From Bacteriovoracaceae bacterium (lineage in GTDB: Bacteria > Bdellovibrionota > Bacteriovoracia > Bacteriovoracales > Bacteriovoracaceae), in contig JABFRR010000002.1 of assembly GCA_013141065.1 (NCBI GenBank), positions 62,001-126,000 on the forward strand: DNA of 64,000 bases. Reading direction: 5' to 3'. The notes below the pieces were generated by a model. That model saw only the letters and a list, made by a program, of their open reading frames with translations. It was not told the DNA's origin and ran no database searches. A program made the position numbers and the translations under genes. Numbering within the stretch: the first letter of the stretch is position 1; each line of letters begins with the position of its first letter. Shown here one piece after another: positions 52,712 to 61,116 of this stretch.

Positions 52712-53913
52712 AACTTAACTCTCATTAGCTCATTTGAACTTGGAAGATTATGATCTTTTAAAATTAATTGATGGCTTCGACTTGCTAACCATTTATCAAA
52801 AAGTTCAAGTTGAATTAAAAAATGTTTTTTTATTCCAATATTAACGCTTGGAAACGTTGGGTCTGATTTTATGTGGCGATAAATTAACCACTGACTAATT
52901 CCATACATACTGGCAACCTCCTTGATTGAGTACAATTTTTTTAATGGAAATTTTTCCATACTTGTAGGCCAACATGTTGTCGGCCGTTCAGTCAATGGCC
53001 GTTCTTCAGAATTTAATTTTTTTGGAACTCGCTCTTTGGGATATCTGAGGTTTACAAGCGTCGGATTAAGATCGCAGAATTTTTTCTTTAAGTATTTGGT
53101 CTCCCTTTTATCGGTTCCTAAAATATAAAGATATTTATGCTTTTTAGGCAAAGGACGCTTTAGACATCTAGATTGGTGATCTGTAGAAGCTTGATAAAGA
53201 ACCTCTTTAATTTTTTCTGGGATTTTATTCCAGAAAATTTTGTCACGATAACTCCAGGCCAATTCCCATTTAATACCAAGGTCATGGGCATAATATTTGT
53301 AGCTTGTCGTTTTTCTAAAAAGGCGATCACAAAACCAATTTTTTTCTGGGAAGGCTTCATCGAAGTATTCAAAGCGTGCTCCCGAATTTTGGCCGAGGTA
53401 AGTAAAATTACATGCCTGATAAATAGTTCCAAGCTCTCTAGCCGTAGTGTCTGAGTAAGCAGTAAAAAATCTAAAAGGAGTATTTTTTACCATCCATTTA
53501 ATAGAAAACATTAAAAGTGCACTCGCAAGATTCTTCGGACTCCATGAGATGCATGCACCTCGAGAGATTAATTTTTCTAGATCTCTTTCTTTTTCTCCTA
53601 GCAGATTAGAAAATGCATTAGGTGTAGCCATTACAATAACGCCCGCTAGATTTCCTTTGTAGGTTGCAATGAATCGCTGTGTTGGTCTATGAGGCATTTT
53701 TCCAAGCCATTCATGACGTGTGATAAAATTTCTAACTCTTTCACACATTAATTGGTCGGTTTTATCTATGTATGAAAATGTAAAATCAGAAATTTTTAAA
53801 GAGCTAATCTCTTCCTTAATAAGCCCTGATTCAATAAGATCGAGCTTTAGATTCTTAAGTCTAACGTCATATTGGTAACAGTGATCTTTATTATATTCGT
53901 TCCGGTGATCCAA
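52708..53913 (-). CDS. Mom/GNAT-like protein with C-terminal helix-turn-helix
   Basis: 401 residues. The N-terminal 210 residues follow the phage Mom family (GNAT fold): GNLAGVIVMATPNAFSN, LISRGACISWSPKNLAS, FFTAYSDTTARELGTIYQAC and NFTYLGQ. The C-terminus (about 325-375) is an excisionase-like wHTH: LYSIKEVASMYGISQWLIYR. Mom proteins carbamoylmethylate adenine in phage DNA; here fusion to a DNA-binding domain and coupling to recombinases suggests DNA recognition or directionality control. Function inferred. Confidence 0.72.
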   Translation of the reverse strand: MDHRNEYNKDHCYQYDVRLKNLKLDLIESGLIKEEISSLKISDFTFSYIDKTDQLMCERVRNFITRHEWLGKMPHRPTQRFIATYKGNLAGVIVMATPNAFSNLLGEKERDLEKLISRGACISWSPKNLASALLMFSIKWMVKNTPFRFFTAYSDTTARELGTIYQACNFTYLGQNSGARFEYFDEAFPEKNWFCDRLFRKTTSYKYYAHDLGIKWELAWSYRDKIFWNKIPEKIKEVLYQASTDHQSRCLKRPLPKKHKYLYILGTDKRETKYLKKKFCDLNPTLVNLRYPKERVPKKLNSEERPLTERPTTCWPTSMEKFPLKKLYSIKEVASMYGISQWLIYRHIKSDPTFPSVNIGIKKHFLIQLELFDKWLASRSHQLILKDHNLPSSNELMRVKL

Positions 53914-53980
53914 GCGAGAGGAGTGTTCTATAGGTTGTCCTTGATGAATGTTTAATAATTGGAAGTGTCTATAAATACGT

Positions 53981-54319
53981 TTATAGCTTTTTAGGCTTTT
54001 CAGTTTTGTACTTCATTTTTTTAGACTTCATCTGAATCTTCTCCAATGCTGCCGTTAAAAGAATGGCGGCATCATCAGAGTTCTGGATCTTAGTAGCTAG
54101 ATCTCTTAAATACTCTTTGGAGTTAAAATGTTCTTGGATAATTTGATTCTTATGCTTTTCGAATGATTCAGTTCTAAACTTAGTAATTATCCAAGATAAC
54201 AATCTTGAGGGGGTAATCCTTACAAAGTTGCCATTTCCTTTTAGATTTATAAGCATTTCATCTAAGGACTCTTGTGCATCTGTTTCGATCAGAACTCTTA
54301 ATGGATTTTTATTTTTCAT
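53981..54319 (-). CDS. Small basic protein in the recombinase operon
   Basis: 112 residues, helical, with a Lys-rich C-terminus (KSKKMKYKTEKPKKL). The start RVLIETDAQESLDEMLINL is ribbon-helix-helix-like in form but no fold is certain. Three bases from the lipoprotein stop upstream and 67 bases before the Mom-like gene. A DNA-binding accessory role is possible. Confidence 0.55.
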   Translation of the reverse strand: MKNKNPLRVLIETDAQESLDEMLINLKGNGNFVRITPSRLLSWIITKFRTESFEKHKNQIIQEHFNSKEYLRDLATKIQNSDDAAILLTAALEKIQMKSKKMKYKTEKPKKL

Positions 54320-54321
54320 TT

Positions 54322-55092
54322 TTACCTCGTTAAATTTTCAACAACGACACTAACTCTATATTCAATCCTTTCTTGGTTCAGGACTTGGTCTGAAGCCGTA
54401 GGTCCACCAGATTGAAAAGCTGGTTTGCCAGTACCAGCACAATTCCCAAGTCCTAGGAATCCAACCGGAACCATTCCTTGATTTGGCTCTGCGGTTACCT
54501 CTAGGAAGATTTCATTTGATTCAAATTGCATATCTTTAGCTAATGTAAATCTCGTTACTAAGGTTTCACCTTGGTTATCCACTACCTCACCCAAGGAATA
54601 ACTTTTTTGGCCTATCCTAATTTTAATAGAAAGTTGATCAATGCTTTTATTAAATAGAAGTGGGGCGATTAGATCTTCCGTTCTTTCTCGATATTGATGG
54701 ATGCATTGACCGTGTAAGTCCTCATCAAAACATTCAATAAATCTTGTGCATGTTTTGCAGCTTTCACTAACACAATATCTTCTCGTCCAGCTTGATTGAT
54801 AAGCCTGATCAAATACCGCTGTAAATTGAGGCGAGGTCCTTGTTCCCATTAGACTGATTTCAATTGCTGTAGCATTAGACTCAATACGACCAAGAGATAA
54901 CTGACTCACAACCGTCTGTGACTCAATTAGGATTTTTCTTTGAAGGCTCGGAGTCCTTTCTGTATTTGTTTCATTTGTCTCATTTTTATCATTAATCTTT
55001 TTAACCTCAGGTTCTTTTGGATTCCAAAAGTCACCGCATCCAAAAAGAACTAAGGCCAATAGAGTCAGCAATCCTAAGTTTAGTTTATTCAT
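54322..55092 (-). CDS. Predicted lipoprotein of the mobile-element operon
   Basis: 256 residues from ATG 55092, which overlaps the upstream stop (TAATG) and has AGAGGAC before it. Lipobox LFGC. A polar Asn/Glu/Thr linker (to about 50) then a mostly beta domain with a Cys-rich stretch RRYCVSESCKTCTRFIECFD. No family recognised. Coupled to the glycine-zipper lipoprotein; the pair might be an envelope part of a transfer apparatus. Confidence 0.6.
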   Translation of the reverse strand: MNKLNLGLLTLLALVLFGCGDFWNPKEPEVKKINDKNETNETNTERTPSLQRKILIESQTVVSQLSLGRIESNATAIEISLMGTRTSPQFTAVFDQAYQSSWTRRYCVSESCKTCTRFIECFDEDLHGQCIHQYRERTEDLIAPLLFNKSIDQLSIKIRIGQKSYSLGEVVDNQGETLVTRFTLAKDMQFESNEIFLEVTAEPNQGMVPVGFLGLGNCAGTGKPAFQSGGPTASDQVLNQERIEYRVSVVVENLTR

Positions 55093-55547
55093 TATTTTGT
55101 CCTCTGTGAATTTGGCACCCACTGAGCATCTTCAGTAATGACCCAAATCCTATGTCCTTCAATTAGTTTCTTTCCTTGAACCTGTGTCTCAACCCATTGA
55201 GCATCAACTCTTGGGACCGTTAGTCCTGGTCCGTTAGTTGTTGGAGCAGTTTGAAATTTGGAGGGAGCTGAGACATTAAATTTTTCAAGATTAAAAAGTG
55301 TATCTCTTCTAGTTCGATCATCTCTTTGTTCTAAACTATTATGTAAAAAGTAACTTGCGATTCCTCCGATCGCTCCACCGACTAAAGCTCCTTGAATCGC
55401 GGCCGATCCCTTGTTTCTTTGTGCCATTGCAGATGCACTAATTCCGCCTAAAGCAGCACCAGTTCCAATCCCTAATACCATTGATCCTTTCATCGTCGAA
55501 CAACTCGCTAGCGTTGCCATCAATACAATCAAAATCAATTTATTCAT
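55092..55547 (-). CDS. Glycine-zipper lipoprotein
   Basis: 151 residues. Lipobox LASC. Glycine zipper VLGIGTGAALGGISASAMAQ and GALVGGAIGGIASYFL (about 24-66), as in 17-kDa surface antigen and some conjugation lipoproteins, then an SH3-like C-terminal part (VETQVQGKKLIEGHRIWVI, WVPN). AAGGAGAATTTTC before the ATG. Operon with the next lipoprotein. Confidence 0.68.
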   Translation of the reverse strand: MNKLILIVLMATLASCSTMKGSMVLGIGTGAALGGISASAMAQRNKGSAAIQGALVGGAIGGIASYFLHNSLEQRDDRTRRDTLFNLEKFNVSAPSKFQTAPTTNGPGLTVPRVDAQWVETQVQGKKLIEGHRIWVITEDAQWVPNSQRTK

Positions 55548-55620
55548 GAAAATTCTCCTTAACGTAATACACGTGATTGAAATCCAAAATATCAGTGCCT
55601 CGAATAGTTAAAACAGCTAA

Positions 55621-56217
55621 TTACAATTCTATTGCTGCCTGTGTACTGAAGTGGTGATGGCAGTTCCCTGAATGGAAATTTATGGTGAAGAGTTTGCCAT
55701 TTGTATTTGATAAAATGGCCATAGCCTTATTTGATTTAAACTCTTCAAGAGTGCAGAAAAATACTTTTCCAGAAAATTGTTTAGCTAGATTTTCTTCAGT
55801 TTTTATCAATCCGTTTTTAATGTAATTGTCACTACAAATATAGAGGACCGCATCTATGGATTCCTCTAAGTGGTAGTTAAGTAAATGCTTAGTCCAACGA
55901 TCTGACTTTTTCTGACTTCTTTCAAATTCAACAGCGATTTTATATTCTCTCTCTTTAACTAGCAGAGAGAAGTAAATATCTGTATTCAGTCTTCTTAAGG
56001 CTTCGTAGTGCGAATCATTATCACCAAATACAATTGACTGAATTTCATTTTCGGTTTTGATTTCTACCAAATTTCTTGCAAGTGAAAGTTGATCAAATAT
56101 TCCAGCAAGCTCAATGTCATGTTCAATATTTGAACTTTTTAGTTCTTTTCTTATGAGTTGCCCAGAGAGCAAATCCAATATTGCAGTTAAACCTTTTGGT
56201 GAGATCGGTAAATTCAA
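55621..56217 (-). pseudogene. Replication-relaxation-like protein, C-terminal part
   Basis: 198 codons. LPISPKGLTAILDLL, NIEHDIELAGIF and KIAVEFERSQKKSDRWTKHL are typical of the C-terminal half of replication-relaxation proteins from plasmids and integrative elements. The frame begins exactly at the inverted repeat of the IS110-like element, so its N-terminus was displaced; the missing wHTH half is at 57754-57993. Confidence 0.66.
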
Positions 56218-56308
56218 AAAAGTCTCCTCAGTGCTCTAAAGCACGAATGTTGTAAAATAAGTTTGCGTACATTTTTTAGCAACATTCAAACATTTGAAGG
56301 AGACCAGT

Positions 56309-57324
56309 ATGTTTAATCATTATGTAGCAGTGGATTGGGCAATTGCCAATATGGCAATCGCAAGAATGACGGAAAAATCTGATGATATAAAAGTCATAGA
56401 TGTTCCATCAAGTATTAAAGAAATGCAGATATACTTAAAAAACTTAAAAGGAACAATTTGCTTAACCTTTGAAGAAACATCGACTTCACAATGGCTATAT
56501 ACTGAGCTGAAAGAGTACGTTGATAAATTAGTTGTTTGTGATCCCTATCGAAATAAATTACTAAGTGAGGGACCTAAAAATGACAAAATTGATGCAAAGA
56601 AATTAGTAATGCTACTTAGGGCTGGACTCCTAAAAGAAGTTTTTCATTCCAGTGATAAATTTATTGAATTGAGAAAAATAGTAAGTGGTTACGAAGACAC
56701 AATAAAGGCCGGTGTAAGACTTAAAAACCAAAGATCATCAATGTTTCGATCAGTAAATAAAGATCACAAAAAGAAACAGAGCTGATAATAGATGCGGATA
56801 AATTTGTACTTGGTGGTGTTGACATGCAAATTAAATACTATGAAGCTGAAAAATTAAGATATAAAAATGAATTTGCACGACTAAAAAAAAGCACATCCTG
56901 AAATAAAAGATTATGTGATATTCCAGGAATAGCAGACATATCTGCAGTTAAATTAGTTGCAAGAATTGTTGATGCGAATAGATTTCCCAATAGAAATAGC
57001 TTTTTGAGTTACTGCGGGCTCATTAAACTTGAAAAAATGAGTGGTGGAAAAAGCTATGGGAAGAAAACACCTCGTTTTTGTCGTCCATTAAAAGCTGTTT
57101 TTAAAACAGCAGCATTGGCAGCAATTGATGGAGACAACGAATGTGGAGATTATTGCAAATACCTTATAGAGACAAAGAAATATTCTGACAGAAATGCAAG
57201 ACATGCTTTGTCGAGACGAATTGCCACAATCACTTATGGAGTAATGAAAGGAAATATAAAATATGATGCTTTAAAACGAAGGAACAACATAGAACGAAAC
57301 AAGATGGATACAAGTAAAACATAG
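56309..57324 (+). pseudogene. IS110-family DEDD transposase, frameshifted
   Basis: ATG 56309 has GAAGGAGA upstream. RuvC-like DEDD half: YVAVDWAIANMAIARM, CLTFEETSTSQWLY and KNDKIDAKKLVMLL. The C-terminal Transposase_20 half: LCDIPGIADISAVK, FLSYCGLIKLEKMSGGKSYG. Three frame breaks separate them, at A-runs near 56770, 56890 and 56910. The full protein would be about 340 residues. Not functional as read unless frameshifting or sequence error is involved. Confidence 0.8.
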
Positions 57325-57734
57325 ATCTATAAGTTTATTTTTGAATAATTTATTTTAATAATAGTTGTTGATAATAACCTTATAGATGGGAAGAGATTGC
57401 TCATTTTATATGATAGCATTTAATAGCTCAGGAGATCGGTTAGCACCTTCCCTTTTTCTTAAATTTATAATGCGGCCAAATTTATAGCCAATGTAGGGGG
57501 ATATTTAAAAATCCCCTACACATTGGCAAATTAGAGAGCCCAGATAGACGTGTTGGAAAAACTATAAAATATCCAATTGAAAAACTTATAAAGAAAAGGT
57601 TATTAACGTTAAAAGTGGAACAGATAAATTGTAAAAAATACTTTAAAACCAGGCAGGATTTTGTCATCATTCCCAACATAAGTTAATGTGTGGTGCGAAG
57701 TCCGGAGACCGTAAGTCAAGAATTTCTTGTAATG
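57325..57734 (+). ncRNA. Noncoding right end of the IS110-like element, candidate guide (bridge/seek) RNA
   Basis: About 410 bp without an open frame between the transposase stop and the right inverted repeat. It contains a strong hairpin at 57487-57527 (GCCAATGT-AGGGG against CCCCT-ACACATTGGC) and other inverted stretches. In the IS1111 group the RNA that guides target choice comes from this side. RNA presence is inferred by position and structure only. Confidence 0.4.
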
Positions 57735-57753
57735 GGAGACTTTTTTTCTTGAC

Positions 57754-57993
57754 CTACTTTTTGATAGACGTATAAATGATCTGACTCGTGCTCCTTTCGG
57801 TAAAAGCTCCTTTGTTTATATATTTTCCATCATACAGGCGGTTCATTCTTTTAATTACTGTGGTCTTGTGGCCATCTTTAAAATATCTATTGAGAATTAT
57901 TTCAAGGTTCAGGCCTTTGCTATAAAAAAGATCACGCAATATCAACTTATCTCTTTGAGATAAAAATACCTTCCAATTTTTTATATTTTTCAA
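57754..57993 (-). pseudogene. Replication-relaxation-like protein, N-terminal wHTH part
   Basis: 79 codons from TTG 57993: LSQRDKLILRDLFYSKGLN, VIKRMNRLYDGKYINKG and QIIYTSIKK fit the winged-helix start of replication-relaxation proteins. It stops 8 bases before the IS inverted repeat; adding one A in the AAAAAG at the end would continue as KKVGQ toward the displaced C-terminal half at 56217. Lies 11 bp after the FtsK-like fragment. Confidence 0.62.
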
Positions 57994-58004
57994 TTTAGTT
58001 CAGC

Positions 58005-58640
58005 TTAAATTCCAATAAAGATTTCTTTCTCATTATTTTCAGTATTATCTGAGTTTATTTCTAGCATATTATTTCTACATGGGTATTTGGCATTAAATTT
58101 CTCCTGAATAAGTTCAATTTCTGCTTTTAATTCGTCTTCATCAATAAATGGACATTGAAGTTCTAAAAATTCATTTCCAGATGCCGAAATGGCCCGACCT
58201 TTTATATCTGGCAAATCAAATGCCTTTTTATTTCCTAAGACAGTAATCGAGTTGACCATTGTGTTCATTCTAAAACAGACTCGACCGCCAATGTTTTCTT
58301 GAACTTTGGTATCAATGGTTTCTTTCGAGACTTTTTGAGTTGCTAGAATTAAATGCATTCCTGCTGCTCTTGCCAATTTTGCTAATTCATCTGTGTATTC
58401 TCTAGCGGAATTAATTAAGTGAGCTTTAGTGTCGTTGGATCTGACCTTTGTGTAGAGAACAGAAGCTTCATCAATTCCGATCACGATTTTGTCCATTCCA
58501 TCCCTTTGAGGAACAATTTCTTTGTGACCTGATTTCTCTAAATATTTAAATCGCCGATCCATTTCATCCTTAAGCTTCTTTAACATTTTGCAAGCTTCTT
58601 CTTCGGTTTTGGCAATTCTCACATTAGATATACTGCTCAT
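58005..58640 (-). pseudogene. FtsK/SpoIIIE-like DNA translocase, C-terminal fragment
   Basis: 211 codons. Walker B region DKIVIGIDEASVL, then LARAAGMHLILATQKVSKET, NIGGRVCFRMNTMVNSITVL and LPDIKGRAISASG match the second half of FtsK-type motor domains. Walker A and everything before it are missing; the sequence meets the IS630-like element within 10 bp of its first ATG. Such translocases with replication-relaxation proteins mark plasmids and conjugative elements. Confidence 0.78.
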
Positions 58641-58647
58641 GATTTAA

Positions 58648-59712
58648 TTTTCTAGTAAAAATTATTTGGCCTATTGTTATGGCCGTACTATTATACTTTT
58701 CATGTATAAATTTCTTAACAAAGACCAAAGACAGGAACTACTTGACGAGCTACAAATTGAGCGTTCAAAAAGATACGCTGATAGGATTCGGGTTATTTTA
58801 CTCTTAGATGATAATCAGACGTACAAAGATATTTCTAAATTTTTATTTCTCGATGAAGGATCCATTGCCAATTACAGAAAACGCTATATGGAAGGTGGAA
58901 TCGAAGGCCTAATTCTGGATGAATACAGCACCAAAAGAACAAAGTTAAATCTTGTTGAAGAATTTCAACTTGCCAATGAACTTGACGATAGAATCTTTGC
59001 TTCAACTAAAGAAGTTGTTAATCATATTTTTAAAAAATATAAAGTAAAATTCTCTATTAGTGGCTGCAACAACCTTCTTCACCGGCTTGGATTTTCGTTC
59101 AAAAGCAAAAGGCGTACCTGGTAAAGCAAAGAAAAAGACCAAGAAGAATTTATAGAAAAATACAATTCTCTCAAAGGAAAAGGAAAGATTTACTTTGGCG
59201 ATGCAACTCATCCACTTCATAATACAATCCTTTCTGCTGGGTGGATTAGAAAAGGCGAAGAAAAAGAAGTTTTCACCAATTCAGGTCGAAATCGCGTCAA
59301 TGTCTTCGGGGCAATTTCTATTGACGACTTAGATATCGTAACTCGTAGCTACGATATAATAAATCAAATCTCAGTATGTAATTTTCTAAAAGCATTAAGA
59401 GAGAGAAATCCTAATGGTGAGAAAATATATTTTATTTTAGATCGTGGACCAAGCAATAAGGCATTATCCGTAAGAGAGCTGGCGAAAAAATTAAATATTG
59501 AGATAGTGTTTTTGCCCGCCTATAGTCCAAACTTGAATCCTATAGAACGTTTATGGAAATTTTTTAAGAAAAAAGTTTTATACAATCAGTATTATGAAAA
59601 ATTTAAAGATTTTAAATTAATTTGCGCCTCATTTTTTCGAGGAATACGAAAGTATGAATTAGAGCTTGCAACTTTAATTACTGATAATTTTTCAGCAGTA
59701 GGCACTTGAAAA
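58648..59712 (+). mobile_element. IS630-like insertion sequence
   Basis: Approximate limits set by an imperfect end repeat, TTTTCTAGT at 58648 and ACTTGAAAA at 59704-59712 (8 of 9). It abuts the truncated 5' end of the FtsK-like gene on one side and the truncated DUF4329 toxin tip on the other, so it, or a deletion beside it, removed both. Confidence 0.6.
58702..59709 (+). pseudogene. IS630-family transposase, frame disrupted
   Basis: N-terminal helix-turn-helix (RIRVILLLDDNQTYKDIS, GSIANYRKRYMEGGIEGL). DDE catalytic residues in IYFGDATHPLH, YFILDRGPSNKA and NLNPIERLWKFFKK. Between them the expected VPGKA line is in a different frame from both flanks near 59105-59140, so two compensating indels in A-runs leave a TAA at 59122. 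About 335 codons in all. Confidence 0.82.
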
Positions 59713-59717
59713 CTTAA

Positions 59718-59912
59718 CTGGCTTCAGTATATCATACGCATGCAGGTTATGATCCTAGATACAATAACGAAAATTTTTCATCAACCGATACAAGATTTTC
59801 AAAAGGTAGAGGATTAGGATCTTATCTAGGAACCCCCTCTGGAAGCACTCAATATCAAGGACCGAATGGGAACACGACAAATATGTCAGGCCCTAATAGT
59901 TGTGGAAGGTAA
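59718..59912 (+). pseudogene. DUF4329 toxin-tip remnant (RHS-type)
   Basis: 64 codons in frame, ASVYHTHAGYDPRYNNENFS then TDTRFSKGRG, SYLGTPSGSTQYQGPNG and a stop. HTHxxYDP...NENFS..D..YLGTPxG is the C-terminal DUF4329 pattern found as RHS and other polymorphic toxin tips. The upstream part is lost at the IS630-like element. GGAAGG at its end is the ribosome binding site of the next gene. Confidence 0.72.
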
Positions 59913-59915
59913 CAA

Positions 59916-60332
59916 ATGAAACTAATCTTTTTTTTTCTCTTTTTCTTATTGGCAAATGTAGCTTTAGCGGGTGGCAATTCGGTAAATACAGATTTTATAG
60001 AGCTGTTAAAAAATCCAGAAAAGTACGATGGAAAAGTGGTAGAGATTATAGGTTTTGCGACCATTGAATTTGAAGGAAATGCATTATACATGGATTCAAA
60101 ATCTCAAAAGAATGCCTCTTATGAAAAAGGAGTGTGGCTTGAAATTGCAAAGACACCCTTTGAGCTAAAAAAATATAACGGCTCAAAGGTTTTAGTTAAA
60201 GGAATATTTAAACTAAGTAATAAAGGTCATATGGGATTATGGAGAGGCGCTTTGGAACAAGTGTCAAAAGTAGAATTAGTGAAAACGGAGCCTGTCAAGA
60301 TAGTTGTCGCCTCTGGCTTAAGCGAATTTTAA
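59916..60332 (+). CDS. Periplasmic candidate immunity protein next to the DUF4329 tip
   Basis: 138 residues, signal peptide MKLIFFFLFFLLANVALAGG. The mature part FIELLKNPEKYDGKVVEIIG, FATIEFEGNALYMD and VWLEIAK looks like a small OB-type domain; proteins with this NPEKYDG...FEGNALY pattern occur beside such tips. ATG 59916 is 3 bases after the tip stop, with GGAAGG. Periplasmic location implies the toxin acts there. Intact although the toxin is broken. Confidence 0.62.
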   Translation: MKLIFFFLFFLLANVALAGGNSVNTDFIELLKNPEKYDGKVVEIIGFATIEFEGNALYMDSKSQKNASYEKGVWLEIAKTPFELKKYNGSKVLVKGIFKLSNKGHMGLWRGALEQVSKVELVKTEPVKIVVASGLSEF

Positions 60333-60425
60333 AATTTCTCTTTTCTTATTGGATTGAAATCACATGAAATCTCATCATATTGATAATATTATTTGAATAA
60401 TATTGAAGCTAAGTTAAAATAAAAA

Positions 60426-60475
60426 CTGGTGGATGTCGGTAGAAAAAACTTGCAGGTTCTTTTTTCATCCACCAG
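60426..60475. terminator. Hairpin, probable minus-strand terminator
   Basis: CTGGTGGATG (60426-60435) and CATCCACCAG (60466-60475), a perfect 10-bp stem with a 30-base loop that has further weak pairing. On the minus strand TTTTTATTTT follows, fitting a terminator about 125 bases after the small secreted-protein gene. The rest of 60333-60599 shows nothing recognisable. Confidence 0.5.
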
Positions 60476-60599
60476 AAAACTTCTTAAATTCTTAATAAGC
60501 CTTTTCAGGCTTTCTAACATCAAATTTACACTTTACTCTTTAAAGCCATAACTTGATCAGACGATTTTTCGTTATTGAAATCTAAGGGATAAAAAAATC

Positions 60600-60875
60600 C
60601 TAATTCACACTAATAACTTTGCACGTCTTAGCTTCAAGGATAACACCGACAGACACTTTTTCACCTGTTTCAAGGTCATCGATAATAATCGAATGAGCCT
60701 CCTGTCCGTTATAAACAACTGGCTTACCAAGGAACCTGACATTAATTATTGAATCAGAAAATTCGTATTGGTATCTCTCGTAAGCGGCCCTTTGAGCTTC
60801 AGATTTACAAGACTTATCTTGAGCAAATAGTGGTAAAGCCAATGAAAGAGAAAGAGTAAAAATAATTGATTTCAT
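60600..60875 (-). CDS. Small secreted protein of unknown function
   Basis: 91 residues, signal peptide MKSIIFTLSLSLALPLFAQ. AGGACTGATT before the ATG. Mature part has two cysteines (DKSCKSEA and EAKTCKVISVN) and beta-type segments. No family recognised. Confidence 0.58.
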   Translation of the reverse strand: MKSIIFTLSLSLALPLFAQDKSCKSEAQRAAYERYQYEFSDSIINVRFLGKPVVYNGQEAHSIIIDDLETGEKVSVGVILEAKTCKVISVN

Positions 60876-61116
60876 AATCAGTCCTCAAGGATAAGGAATT
60901 TTTAGTTTCTTTGAATATGCTAGGGGGATTTTTTCTAAAAAGCCTGACTTTTCCCCATAATTACATGGTCGAAAATAAAGTGTAAAAAGATTGGTCGGCC
61001 TCAGCGAGGATAACTGGCTAAAAAATCATAAAACTAACTGATTCGCTTCTTAAAGGGTGCTACTCGGTTTGTAAATTACTTATTGATTGGTGTTGTATCG
61101 GGAAGATTTATTAGAA

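Larger units (their letters stand above)
56216..57746 (+). mobile_element. IS110/IS1111-type insertion sequence
   Basis: Bounded by a perfect 12-bp inverted repeat: AAAAAAGTCTCC at 56216-56227 and GGAGACTTTTTT at 57735-57746, about 1.53 kb. It carries a DEDD transposase on the plus strand and about 410 bp of noncoding right end. Short subterminal inverted repeats and a long 3' noncoding end are features of the IS1111 group. It is inserted in a replication-relaxation-like gene. Confidence 0.8.

Noticed and set aside
51674..53913. RIT-type trio of recombinases
   Set aside because: Only two of the three coupled genes are tyrosine recombinases; the third is Mom/GNAT-like with an HTH.
58667..58684. 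Two TGGCC boxes resembling the array repeat
   Set aside because: They lie 13 bases apart at the left end of the IS630-like element, with no hairpin or closing GGCC box after them; probably chance.
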